From Citrus sinensis (lineage: Eukaryota; Streptophyta; Magnoliopsida; Sapindales; Rutaceae): a DNA stretch of 64,000 nt. Positions 12,086 to 23,511 of the stretch are shown one piece after another. Every line of letters begins with the position of its first letter. The stretch's first letter is position 1. The stretch spans positions 4,004,501-4,068,500 of the forward strand of contig NC_068559.1 of assembly GCF_022201045.2 (NCBI RefSeq), given 5' to 3'. Made by a program: the position numbers and the translations under genes. Under the pieces are notes generated by a model. It saw nothing but the letters and a program-made list of their open reading frames with translations, did no database searches and was not told the DNA's origin.

Positions 12086-13231
12086 TAAGGGTGGTAGAAA
12101 TCCCCATGGGGACAGGAGGCCTCGGGATTTTTCCCATTCCGGGAGGGTACAAAGATATTTTTTTACCTAATTTCTTATTCAAAAAAGGGACGAGGATAAT
12201 TTTTTACTCAATTTCTTATTCGGGGAAGGGATGAGGATGCAGCGGAATCTTTATCCCCTCCACATTTCCTAATTTTAATTTTAATTTTAATTTTTAAAAT
12301 TATTAGTAAATAAATAATAAAATATTAATTATAAAATATTAATTATTAGTATAAATAACAAATATCAAAATAATTATATTATTAAACTTTTGGGCCTAAT
12401 TGACTACATTAATATTTGGAAGAGAAAATTATGCCACGGATGGAAGATTTTAATATTTTAACTTGGTGGAAAACAAATGCATGTAGGTATCCTATATTGA
12501 CACGAATTGCTAGAGATATTTTGGCAATTCTAATTACAATTGTTGCTTTCGAATAAACCTTTAGCACTAGTGGTAGAGTACCGTAACACACTTCATTTAG
12601 GCACATTGGAGGCTTTAATGTGTTGTCAAAGGAGGCTTTAACACACTTTATTTTACATTATAATTATATTATATAATTATTAATATTTTCACTTAGAAGT
12701 TACATTACTTATATTATTTTTATTATTTTAAATTTGAAATTTGAGACTATCTCTTAATTTGCCACATTTCTCGAGGAAGAGCAAGAGGAGCAGGAGGCTC
12801 AAGAGGTAAATACTTTTATTAGAAATATTGATTAAGTATCTCTATTTATTTCATTTATCTCATTGTTGATATAAAAGTAATTTTTTATTATTATAGGATT
12901 ATGAAGATTGACAAAGATAATTATTATAGTGATTTGTACTTTGTAATGTGACTTTTGTAATGGATTAATGTTAATGTAAGATATATCGTAAAATTTTTTT
13001 ATTTAAATTTTTTATTTTAATATGATTAAATTAAAATAAAAAACTAAAAACGTATCAATTATTCGGAGATCAGAGACTCTTGTAGATCCCCTATTATTAT
13101 TCGGGGAGGGGACAAGGATTCCCTAAAGCAATTTTATCAAAAATAGGGAGGAGATGAAGATATATGCAGAATATTGGGAATGGGTACAGATAGGTCGGTC
13201 TCCTCCCTTCTCCTTCCCACTGCCATCTCTA
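12086..13231 (+). mobile_element. hAT transposon A (1,146 bp) nested in the LINE
   Basis: Flanked by a perfect 8-bp duplication ATTCTAAA (12078-12085 and 13232-13239), the hAT hallmark. Ends are TAAGGGTGGTAGAAATCCCC and, read inward from the right, TAGAGATGGCAGTGGGAAGG, imperfect inverted repeats. The inner subterminal regions carry short repeats around TTATTCGGGGA in both halves. It contains a decayed transposase C-terminus at 12421-12603. The ends resemble those of the element at 31888-32763, so the two are probably one family. Confidence 0.85.
12421..12603 (+). pseudogene. hAT transposase C-terminal dimerisation domain remnant
   Basis: One frame reads MEDFNILTWWKTNACRYPIL, then TRIARDILAILITIVAFE, a stop, TFSTSGRVP and another stop. 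This is the classic hAT C-terminal signature (the WW-K-N-RYP-L motif followed by ARD-LAI--S-VA-E--FST-GRV). Two in-frame stops and the absence of the rest of the transposase make it a fossil. In the living family this domain supports transposase dimerisation. Confidence 0.8.
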
Positions 13232-13289
13232 ATTCTAAATGAAGATGCAAATGCAATTTTAAGTATTCCACTATTGGGAAAGGGACTCA

Positions 13290-13957
13290 CACAAGCAGTT
13301 ACAAATTAAGTAGAAACAAAACGTTTTTTCTTCTTTGTGTAATTAAAATAGGATGTTTACCACAAATAAATAGGTAGAAAAATAAACTAAAACAATCCAA
13401 AACAAAAATCAACCATAAAAGACACAGATTTTACGTGAAAAACACAAAGTGAGAAAAATCACGAGACTATAGTTCGATATAATCTTCCATTAGATTAATG
13501 AGATTACAATACAAATTCTTATCTAAATAATACTAGAGGTTAATAATATAAAAGTCTCAATATTCTTGACTTACAATAACAATTTAATATATGTTTCTCT
13601 TATAAATGAATATATCAAATAATAGCTAACAAAAGAATAAAATAAAAATCTAGACAAATAGAATTATAGAGGATGATGTTAGAAACTTATTCTCAAAATT
13701 TAAAAAAAATTAAAATTAAAATTACCTTTCGATCGTTTAAAATCACTGTTTCTAAAACAAAAGCCGTGCTCTTTCACTCTCCCTCGCCTTTTTCGATTAC
13801 GTAATTAGGGCTGCCGCATGCTTTTGTTCTTTATATAGCCAACGTCCTTTTCAAAGTCAAATTTCATGGTAATTTTCACATAACTCTAACTTATTTTTGT
13901 AATTATTTAAATATCCAAATTAATGAAACTTGGACTTGAACCATCCAAATGAAATGA
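13290..13957. mobile_element. Unidentified insertion of about 0.67 kb in the LINE
   Basis: LINE coding sequence stops near 13290 (SIPLLGKGLTQ) and resumes near 13958 (DTISKKGGQYSVKNGYQ). The aligned partner LINE at 4560-10658 has only a few codons between these points, so the segment is inserted. It contains CACAGATTTTACGTGAAAAA and AAAAATCACGAGACTATAG, motifs seen in some plant Copia LTRs. I could not find clean ends or a duplication; the limits are approximate. Confidence 0.4.
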
Positions 13958-13984
13958 GTTCTGACACCATCTCAAAAAAGGGCG

Positions 13985-14263
13985 GGCAGTACTCAGTTAA
14001 GAATGGATACCAAGTGGTTTTAAACATGAAATTTTTGGATTCACCTACATGCTCTAACAGTAAAAGTAGTAATTGAAGCATTATATGGATGCTTACCCTT
14101 CCAGAAAAAGATCAAGATTCAATTGGAGCATTATATGGATGCTTACCCTCCTAAAAAAGAATCAAGATTTTCACTGAAAAGCAGCAAAAAACTTACTACC
14201 ACAATTGAAAATTTGGGGAAGCGTAGAATTATCTAGGAAGCTCATTACCAGCGTTGTGGGAAT
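13985..14263 (+). pseudogene. LINE ORF2 fragment with an internal 50-bp tandem duplication
   Basis: Encodes GGQYSVKNGYQVVLNMKF and then the zinc-binding RVT region. A segment of about 50 bp is present twice in tandem, about 14076-14125 and 14126-14172 (both with GCATTATATGGATGCTTACC), which repeats the piece IIWMLTLPEK and shifts frame. The fragment ends at the hAT insertion at 14264; the protein track resumes at 14696 as GIDTLHASDTCKAAKKIWQL. Confidence 0.7.
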
Positions 14264-14695
14264 TGGAGGCGGATGTAGTGTAGGACTAGTGGGGGCTCAA
14301 ACCCCCACTGAAAAAAAAAAAAAACTCATTTTTATTTAAAAGAAAAATTAATAAATTTTTAAATAATCTCTGTCATATTATTAAATAGTCTAAGTTTTTT
14401 TAGTTTCTACAACTACAGTAGAGAGAATATTTTCAGCAATGAAATTTGTGAAGAATGAACTTCGGAATCGGATGGGAGATAAATGGATAAATAATAATTT
14501 GATTATTCATGTAGAAAATATGTATTTAATAGTATTGATAATGAATCTATTGCACAACGTTTTCAGAATATGAAATCGCGTAGAGAATAATTGTAATTAT
14601 GTTATCAAAAAATTTATATATTCAAGTTTCAGTTTTTATATTTTATTGTCATTTAATTTAGCTCCCGATAAATTATTTTTCTAGATCCGCCACTG
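14264..14695 (+). mobile_element. hAT transposon B (432 bp, non-autonomous) nested in the LINE
   Basis: Perfect 8-bp duplication GTGGGAAT at 14256-14263 and 14696-14703. Left end TGGAGGCGGATGTAG, right end CTAGATCCGCCACTG; the reverse complement of the right end (CAGTGGCGGATCTAG) matches the left at 11 of 15 positions. It is an internal-deletion derivative that keeps only a C-terminal transposase scrap at 14404-14526. Excising it restores the LINE reading frame ...VVGIDTLHAS. The family differs from hAT A. Confidence 0.88.
14404..14526 (+). pseudogene. hAT (zinc-finger MYM/TTF-type) transposase C-terminal scrap
   Basis: Encodes STTTVERIFSAMKFVKNELR and then NRMGDKWINNNLIIHVENMY. This is the end of the hAT dimerisation region as found in ZMYM1-like plant transposases (ATxERxFSAMKxVKTxLRNRM). 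It lies wholly inside hAT transposon B. Confidence 0.75.
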
Positions 14696-15475
14696 GTGGG
14701 AATAGACACTTTGCATGCTTCGGATACTTGCAAAGCAGCAAAGAAAATCTGGCAACTCTCACCTATGGCAAGTGCAATTCAAGAGATGGGAAATGCAGAC
14801 CTTCTTGGGGACTTGATGATATTGCAGAAGAAATTAAGTAAAGTTGATTTAGAGCTTCTGGTGAGAATTTTTTTGGGTGATTTGGCATGCTAGAAACAAA
14901 TTTGTTTTCGAAGGATTGAAGTTAGATCCAAGTCTATCAATGGCCAAAGCTCAAGCAATTAATGAGGCTTTTAGAAGACCCCAATTTCCAGAGATGCTGA
15001 AAGAGAAGAAATTGCAGAAGAAGAATAAAAAAGTATGGGCTCCACCACCCCAAGGATGGCTAAAAATCAACGTTGATGCATCTACCAATACAAAAAGATA
15101 ATGCCCTCGATTAGGAGCAATAATCAGAGATTCCACAGGGAAGTGCATAGCAGCAGCCATAAGAACCTCGAAGTTTAGGGGAGATGTATCTTATTTGGAA
15201 GTAGAAGCAGCTGAGTGAGGTATCCATATTACAAAGGAAGTAAGGTCTGCAATCAGTTATTTTGGAAACTAATTCTCAAGAGGTAGCAAACTTGATAAAT
15301 AATAGAGGATGTAAAATAACATAGATCTACTGGGTTATTTCAGAAATTCAAATTCTAAAGATGAATTTCAAATCTTGTGAAGCTAAGTATGTACCTAGAT
15401 CGTGTAACGCTTGTGCCCATTTTTTTAACTAGGAGACCAATAGAAAAAGCTGAATCAGTTGTTTGGTTGGGAAAT
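14696..15475 (+). pseudogene. LINE ORF2 3' end: RNase H remnant
   Basis: Encodes GIDTLHASDTCKAAKKIWQL, then VIWHARNKFVFEG, then the start of an RNase H domain (WLKINVDASTNTKR, stop, LGAIIRDSTGKCIAAAIRTS), VSYLEVEAAE and, near the end, AKYVPRSCNACAHF. The DA/D and E residues of an RNase H core can be seen, but stops interrupt them. It matches the 4781-5068 segment of the other LINE. Confidence 0.78.
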
Positions 15476-15988
15476 TTTTCTCCCGAAATCATGACTTTCC
15501 CTTTTAAAAAAATAAATTAAATTAAATTTTCGGGAAATGTATGTCTCGAATCGTAAATTATTTAAATGAATCTGGGCAGTTTCATGAGTTTGACTGTCCA
15601 ATACCAATGAATCTTTGTCGATGAATCCGAGCCGTCCATGTCGGCTGGGCCCCACATTGTTGTAACCAAGTGTATTTATTCATCCATTCCTCCTCAACAC
15701 ATTCCGAGGCAAAGGCTCAAAGTGCGCGAGTCTCTTCTCTCCATTCCCTCCAAACACAACACGACCTCATCTTCTCTTTCATTTGCCAACCACCACCACC
15801 ACCACCACCCGGAACGACGCTGCATAATCCAACCAACAAAACCGACCGAACCAGCCATCATTACAAAGGTTAGCTTCGTTTCTCAACTTTCCAACTTTAT
15901 TATTATCTCTTGCTTCTCTTATAATATTATGTGAATTTTACAATTTAAATCTTTGCTTATTGCAGAAGCAAGAAGAAGCAAAGTGAAT
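15476..15988 (+). promoter_or_regulatory. Promoter and 5' UTR of the ADC synthase gene
   Basis: This stretch lies between the LINE end and the ATG at 15989. A leader intron fits 15869-15965 (AAAG|GTTAGC ... TTGCAG), placing 5' UTR sequence on both sides. The leader includes a CCACCACCACC run at 15789-15808. I see no convincing TATA box, and the transcription start is not fixed. Confidence 0.5.
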
Positions 15989-18900
15989 ATGGCTTTGTGT
16001 TCATCATCAACCTCCCCTGAGCTTCAATGTTGTTGCTTTGACAATTTGAGAGGTAAAAATCTGAGCTTTAATGAGCCAAACCAATTTCTAAGGATTGGTG
16101 ATTGCTATTCAAACAAGGGTCGTGTTCCAGTTCAAGCATCAAGCCAGCTAAGTGGGCACTTAGAAGGATCCTTTATGGGAAGGAAACGCCTCCAGGAACC
16201 ACCTTCTCACAGGAAGCTTGAATTTGTGAGAACATTGTTGATTGATAACTACGACAGCTACACTTACAATATCTATCAGGAGCTCAGTACCATTAATGGC
16301 GGTAAGTTTCTTCTTCTTCTTTTTCTTCTTTTCAATTTTTTTCCCTTTGAAAACCCAGATGCAATTCTTTTTTCTTGAAATTTTCAAAAGAATTTTTGTG
16401 GACACAATATGCTGTCTTGTAAACGTGTATCGGGTTGTGTTTTCGCTTGATTTTTGAAGTTTTACAAATACTGCGGCTAAAGTGTTCGAAAAAAAAAACA
16501 AAAAAAAATCACTTTACTGTTGGCGGCTAACGTGCACCAACCACTCATTCACCTACCCATTTATATTTGGTATCCAAAACCTTCAAGGTGTTTGATATAT
16601 TTCAAAATGTTCGTTAAATGTGGTAGGTCCTATGTCGTTGCCTCTCATATGTTGGTTACTAGCATAAATCAAGGCTCTGTTGCGTGTCATATTGGAAAAT
16701 GTTTGAAGTACTAGAAGATAGATAACCGTGACTTATGTGTCTCCTTGTTTGTTTTAATGCTCTGTTGACTTATAACTGTTCAGGGAGTAATGAGTTTACT
16801 GTTTTCCTTCTTTTAGCATTATCTTGAAGTCAGATTAGTTTCCAAAAGCAATTCTGTTTGACCACCAGATTAGATTCTTGGCAGCTAACATCGTCATTAT
16901 GGTCAAGTCAGTGAGATTATGTCTTTCCTGTTTTGTATCATTTTTTAAGCTGGGTTCTATTCAAAGAATCATTTTGTCGGGTCCGCTAGAAAAATGGTGA
17001 CAACTCTCACAGGAAAGATGGTTGTTCATTGATTGATTTGTTCAATCTTTGTGATCATAAATGTTAATACAAGCCAAAATGATCATTGTTTTGACGCCTT
17101 TATGTTGGGTTATTGTTCCAGTGCCCCCTGTTGTGGTGCGCAATGATGAGTGGACATGGAGAGACATTTGTCGATACTTGTATGAAGAGAATGCATTTGA
17201 CAATATTGTAATATCCCCTGGACCTGGTTCGCCCGCATGTCCAGAAGATATAGGTGAGAAAGCAATAATTGCTTGATATATATGTTGCTTTATTTTTTAC
17301 TCTTTACAGCTGCTCCAGATATATAGTCTAGAAAGTACAGGCTGGATGTCTACAGGGCTTTTGCAATCTTGAGGGGTGGAATCTCCCATCATAAGTCACA
17401 ACCAAAATGATTGCTATTGCGTCCACATATATCTAATTGCTGCCACATCCTGCATAGAGTGGTATACTACAATTTGATTGTTCATACAACAACTTGAATG
17501 TAATTGGGATAATCTTGCCAGATCAACAGAGAAGTTTTTATCTATTCAGACTTCTGCTTAATTTCTGTCTACATAAGTCTGCTTCTTATTTTTTAAATCT
17601 GAAAAAATCATGTTAAATTTTTTTTACAGGAATATGTCTTCGTGTGCTGCTTGAGTGCTGGGATGTGCCTATTTTGGGCGTTTGCTTGGGACACCAGGTA
17701 TCTCATTTTTAATTTTTAATTTTTTCTTTCGTCGCTTTGGGTATGTGTGTGTTTATATTAATCTGATACCCTGTTATCACTATTTTAATTCATCAGTTGG
17801 TAAGCATGGGTTTGTATGTTCACATATTGATTTGTATTTTGTTTAATTGTTCTTTAGTGCTTTAACCTGGCTGTTGCCTCCTTTGAATCTATAATATGTT
17901 TGTTTACTTTTCCCGTTTAAGGTTTCATGTTATAATCTTGGTGGGAATTTTGTGTTCCCTTTGAGAGCTGAAGTGTAGAATTTGTCAAACATGGTGCTTT
18001 ATGAATATTGAACAGCCTTTACCATTCTAATCAATTTCCTAAAATTTCCTAATCTCCATGGTTTTAATAAATTATAGATGATGATGTGAGTACTGACAAT
18101 TTTGCAGGCTTTAGGCTTTGTGCATGGTGCTGACATTGTCCATGCACCTGAACCTGTTCACGGACGCTTGAGGTATGTTCAAAAAACATGTTCTATTAGT
18201 GATAACCGTGAATATATAGTTTTGGTTGGTACTGAATCTCATCTGTCTGACTTCAGTTAACATCAATAACAAATCTACATTTTTTTATTTCCTGATAAAG
18301 AATGCTTGCTGGTGTGTACTCCTATTTCCTTCATTAACTTATTTGTTGTCTTGGACAGCGAAATTGTGCATAATGGGGACAGACTGTTTCATGATATTCC
18401 TTCTGGCCAGAATTCAGGATTCAAGGTGAGTTTGTCATCTTGTCTTTTGAACAAGTTTGAATTACCTGTTGTCTCTTTGTATGCTATAACAACTACTATT
18501 TGGTTAGTCATTTGGTTATTGGCGAAGTATTAGCATGAGAAAGTGGTGCTTTCATTCATGGACTCTCAGATAAATACTTCTAGCATTATTCTCCTATATC
18601 ACATGCAGACATTCTGAAAATATTGCAAGATTTCAAATTTCTTCATGTTCATGATTCTACTCTTCAATCTTATTACATTGCAGAACAAGTTGCAATTTGC
18701 AACTTTTGAAGCACGCTGAAGCCAAAGTTTTACGTATTAGAAATGTTTTCTGATCATACAGAATTGTGTGAATACTCTGCATATATGGCAACTTTGATTT
18801 GAAAATCCAGTGAACCAGAGTTAAAATTATTAAAGGCCTTCTCGTATGTGATTTATCTTTCTATGCAATTGAAGTATCATCTTAGCTTCACTATGGGTGT

Positions 18901-21900
18901 CAGTCACTAAGGATTCCAGGACACTTCGTTTTTCTTCATACATCTTAACTGGAGGGGAGTTTTAGAATATATTCTGCTAATTTCTGTATAGGGTTAGGTA
19001 GTCTCTTTTGGGTTAAGTCACACTTTTGGGGATTGATACAGTTCTGTATAGCTTTGATTGATTTTGCGTGGATAACTGGTCCAGTACTAAAGTGCTTTTG
19101 TCCATTATTTAGTGATCCAAATACTCATAATTTCTTATTTAAAAAAAAAAAAGTATCATCTTAGAAGAGTAAGCCACTGTTGATCCAAAGGGTGTATGGG
19201 CATTGCTTTTGAGCTCATTTTATTTATTATTTAATGCAGGTAGTTCGATACCATTCCCTTATAATAGATGCAGATTCCCTGCCCAAGGAACTCATACCTA
19301 TAGCTTGGTCCAATTCCGCAGACGGGTTTTCTTATCTTGGGACCCTGCAGTCTGGTGAAATCCCAGATGCTTATCAAAGTCAGAGTAGGCAAAAAATCCT
19401 TCTCAGTGATATTTCAACCCAGATAAAAAATGGAAGTTATCGGCATTCAATCTACTCTAATAGAATGCGCAGAGAAGTTCTCATGGGTATCATGCATTCT
19501 ACCAGGCCTCACTACGGTGTGCAGGTGCAAGTGTATTTGTATTACCTCATATCTGATTTTTGATTTTTTGACTTTTACTCTTTTATTTATGTTCCACTTT
19601 CTTGACTTTCTTCCACGATTCAGTTTCATCCAGAGAGCATTGCCACCTGTTATGGGAGCAAGATATTAAGAAATTTCAGAGAGATAACAGAAGATTATTG
19701 GAAGAGATTGAGATCACCATTTGTTAAGGAGAGAAATGTTCATTATACTGGTAAACAGGAGCTCTTTAAAATTATGAATGAACTGCTGTTCTTGTTTGCT
19801 AAACCTGAGTTTTATTTACTCCACTCTCCCTTTTCTTTTTATACATACATAAACATGCATTTCCATGCATGTATTTAAGGAATCTACTTCTTGTTGGCTA
19901 CTTCATATGCTGAGTAGATGCCTATGTTAATTCACTTTTTACGAGGAATACCTGTGATTTTCTCTGGGCAGTGAACCGTTTATAGATGTATGCAGGTGCT
20001 GAAAGCCTACTTCTCAGAGAAATTACTAGAACTAGCCGATCAGTGAATAACTCTGATGAACTTGGTAGAGAAGCTCTTAGACCTAGGCAATTATTTTGTG
20101 ATTTGGGTGATAGAAGGTTCAGAATTCAACATTCAAGAAGGTTTGAAATTCAACCTTCAAGCATTGGAGTAAAGTGTTTAAAGTTGACATGGAGGAAATT
20201 TGATCACTTGGCAAGTACAGTTGGAGGGGCAAGAAATATTTTCTGTGAACTATTTGGGAATAACAAGGCTGAAAACACATTTTGGTTGGACAGTTCCTCG
20301 ACAGAGAAGGTTGGTTTTCTGCATAATGACTTCTGTTACTGATGATGTATTAACATATAAAATATCTTTTATTTTGTTGGAGGTACTGTAACTTATGTTG
20401 AATCAACTTCAGTTGATTGGAATTTTATATTTCTTAGTTTTCTCTTCTATGATCAGGGAAGAGCGCGTTTTTCTTTCATGGGGGGTAAAGGCGGATCTCT
20501 TTGGAAGCAAGTGACATTTAGATTGTCTGATCAAAGGTTTGAATAAGCACTAGCCTTGTAAATTAGTGCTGAAATTTTAAAATTTCTTTTGTTGATTGTG
20601 TTTAGAATGTAATATCTGTGTTTTTTTAGGTTTTCATTGTTAACCATGTACCTGGTTATCCATTGAACGTTAAGTTGAACAACTAATTGCAAAGTTTCCA
20701 TAGATTAAGATTATCATATACAATTTGCAGAAATGATATATGAGACATAATTGTTTCAGTGATGTGAAATTTACCTCTGGAGGACATTTATTGATTGAAG
20801 ATGCTGAAGGCTCTATTGAAAGAGCATATCTGGAAGAAGGATTTTTTGATTTTTTGGATAAGGTATTCAATGTATATTACTATATTCTATCCATAAGAAT
20901 TCTTTCTCCTATATACATACAATAATTTAATAATGTTTATACCAAAATTAAGTCTGTTACTTAATTCATTGATATGTCTCTCATTATTTGATCTCTGTAA
21001 CAGGAGCTTCTTTCATTCCATCATGAGAAAAAAGATTATGAAGGATTGCCATTTGACTTTTACGGTGGATATATTGGTTATATAGGGTATGTGGTAAATT
21101 TTATTCAACAAGACATCCATCAATCCTTTTTTTTTTTTTTAATCTCTTACAGTTCTTCACTAAACTAATATGATTCAGGGCATATTTTTCATATTGTTTT
21201 TATATTATGTGGAATAATTATCCAATTGTTGATGATGTTTAATTAAAGCACCATGTTAGAAGTGTTTTCAAGTTTTGTGCGTGTCATTAAATTTCTCTTC
21301 TTTAATGTCTTTACAACTGTGTAGCCTGCCTGATTAGCACCATAATCATCCTCTTCAGTACGTGAAATTCTGACTTCAGTGTTCTTAATCCACCCGGATG
21401 TAAATATAAATACATTTATATTTTTCATAAGATTGTAACTTTGAGGTCGTAAACTGTGCTCATGAATCTCTTTTCATTTCTTGATTTGAAGTGGGGAAAC
21501 CCAAGTTCAAGATATTGGCTATCATCAAACAAACAGATTACCGGAGGCAGTATTTTTGCTAAAATTTAATCTTTATGTTTTGACGGATCTTAGTATCACT
21601 TATCTTACTCCAAATAAGAGGTTAAACTCCATAATGTTCTACTTTCTTTCTGATAGGATCTGATATTGACTTTCTTGTAATGCAGATATAACCTTAAAGT
21701 TGAATGTGGTGCGTCATCTAACCATCACAAATCCAGGACTCCTGATGCTTGCTTCTTCTTTGCCGATAATGTTGTAGTTATAGATCATCTTTATGATGAT
21801 GTTTATATATTGTCGCTAAATGAAGAAAACACACCAATGTCCACATGGTTGGATGATACAGAACAGAAGCTTATTGGCTTAAGAGCTTCTTCAACAAGGC

Positions 21901-23017
21901 AGTTGGAGGAGCAGAATTTACATGCTCCAACAGTTTCTCGAAATAAATCAGCCTTTATTTCTGAGGTATCAAGAGGGGACTATGTAAACAATGTTGAGAA
22001 CTGTCTGAAATACATAAAAGATGGAGAAAGCTATGAGTTATGTCTTACAACCCAGCTACGAAAAAGAATCGGGGAAATAGATTCTTTGGGGCTTTACCTT
22101 CACCTTAGAGAAAAAAATCCAGCACCATATGCTGCCTGGCTTAGTTTTTCTAAGGAGGATTTATGCATTTGTTGTTCTTCTCCTGAGAGGTTTCTACGAT
22201 TGGATAAGAATGACTTATTAGAAGCAAAACCCATCAAGGGTACCATAGCTCGAGGATCCACACCAGAAGAAGATGAACAGCTCAAATTGCAACTGCAGTA
22301 TAGGTAATAACAATTTGCTATTCGAGTAGTCTCGAAAAATACCACTGCACTTTGTTTCCCTTTGGCTTATAATTGCATTTTCTTGATTAGCTAGGGTAGT
22401 GTCTCGTTGAGTAAAGCATCTCTCCTCTAGGCATCAATCCTGCGCAGCTTGCAGAAAAATTTAGATTTTTCATCTCTCATCTTGATTCTGTGAACTAACA
22501 CGTCCTCTTTTTCTCGTCCCTTCTTTCTGTTGACAGTGAAAAGGATCAGGCTGAAAATCTGATGATAGTGGATCTTCTAAGGAATGACCTTGGTCGTGTC
22601 TGTGAGCCAGGATCTGTACATGTCCCAAATCTCATGGATGTGGAATCATATGCAACAGTTCACACCATGGTGAGTACAATCTGTGGGAAAAAGCATTCAA
22701 ATGTTAGTGCAGTTAATTGTGTCAGAGCAGCATTCCCAGGTGGTTCAATGACCGGTGCACCAAAGTTGAGGTCGATGGAAATTCTTGAGTCTATTGAGAG
22801 TTGTTCTCGGGGTATCTACTCTGGCTCAATTGGGTATTTCTCATATAATCGAACATTTGATCTAAACATAGTCATAAGAACAGTCGTCATACACGAGGGT
22901 GAAGCTTCCATAGGAGCAGGAGGAGCTATTGTTGCCTTATCAAATCCTGAAGATGAATATGAAGAAATGATTTTGAAATCAAGTGCTCCAGCAAAGGCTG
23001 TGATGTACTTTGATTAG
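15989..23017 (+). CDS. ADCS: Aminodeoxychorismate synthase (PabA-PabB fusion), plastid
   Basis: Makes 4-amino-4-deoxychorismate from chorismate and glutamine, the first committed step to p-aminobenzoate and folate, in plastids. Thirteen coding exons: 15989-16301, 17122-17253, 17630-17697, 18108-18172, 18359-18425, 19240-19524, 19624-19750, 19996-20309, 20457-20536, 20760-20862, 21004-21086, 21686-22303 and 22537-23017. All have GT-AG borders and join in frame to 911 residues, close to known plant ADCS. Residues 1-80 look like a plastid transit peptide (Ser/Arg-rich). The glutaminase domain follows: [20 protein letters not shown], nucleophile Cys167 in GVCLGHQ, FHPES at 311-315. The PabB half has PIKGT with Lys730, where anthranilate synthase has Ala (PIAGT), so this is ADCS and not Trp[11 protein letters not shown] and GGSMTGAPK complete the chorismate-binding core. 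It appears intact. Confidence 0.95.
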
Positions 23018-23511
23018 CGATTATTCTGAATCCAGAGGATTGTTGCTTTCATTATTGTTCGTTTGGGGCTGCAGAGAACTGTAGCTGAAAATATAGTGTA
23101 GCTCAATTCATTATTGGTTTGGTGGTTTGTTTCTCCAAAACAATAAACATTGTTTTACAAGCAATGCAAAATGGTTCAATTCTTTACTTTCAATGGAATG
23201 GAAATGCTATACACAGTTGATTTCCTTGGGTGATCTCTACCTTGGTAACCTTAGAGCACATGATGGTTTTTTCTTCTTTCATTTCTCTCCTTTTAAAAAA
23301 AAAATCCAAAATACCATTTTCTTTATTTTAAACAACAAATTGCTATAGATCTACGGGAACGGGTAGAGACACCAATCTAGGAGAGTAATTTTAAAGGCCA
23401 TTTAATTATTAAAAAAAAATTTCTTTGATGACCTGAGTGAAGTACAGAAACTGTCTGTCAGTACGAAGGCCTGTACGCTGTATCTGAAGTCATAAACTAA
23501 AACATGTAGAG
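23018..23511. other. Shared 3' region between convergent ADCS and PPR genes
   Basis: A 494-bp tail-to-tail gap. A likely poly(A) signal for ADCS, AATAAA, is at 23141-23146. The open frame at 23127-23348 is UTR sequence with no protein resemblance. Confidence 0.5.

Larger units (their letters stand above)
11750..15475 (+). mobile_element. 5'-truncated LINE, broken by three insertions
   Basis: A second L1-type LINE, plus strand, of the same family as 4560-10658. Compare SILWGRQVILKGYRW here with SILWGRLVIQKGYR there. Only the 3' third of ORF2 is present. Host pieces are about 11750-12085, 13232-13290, 13958-14263 and 14696-15475, separated by two hAT elements and one unidentified insertion. 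Removing the inserts restores one colinear protein track, which proves the nesting order. No clear poly(A) tail or target duplication was found. Confidence 0.8.

Noticed and set aside
15989..23017. Anthranilate synthase (TrpE/TrpG) as identity of this gene
   Set aside because: PIKGT with Lys730 and the glutaminase-synthase fusion are typical of ADC synthase; plant anthranilate synthase is two separate proteins with PIAGT.
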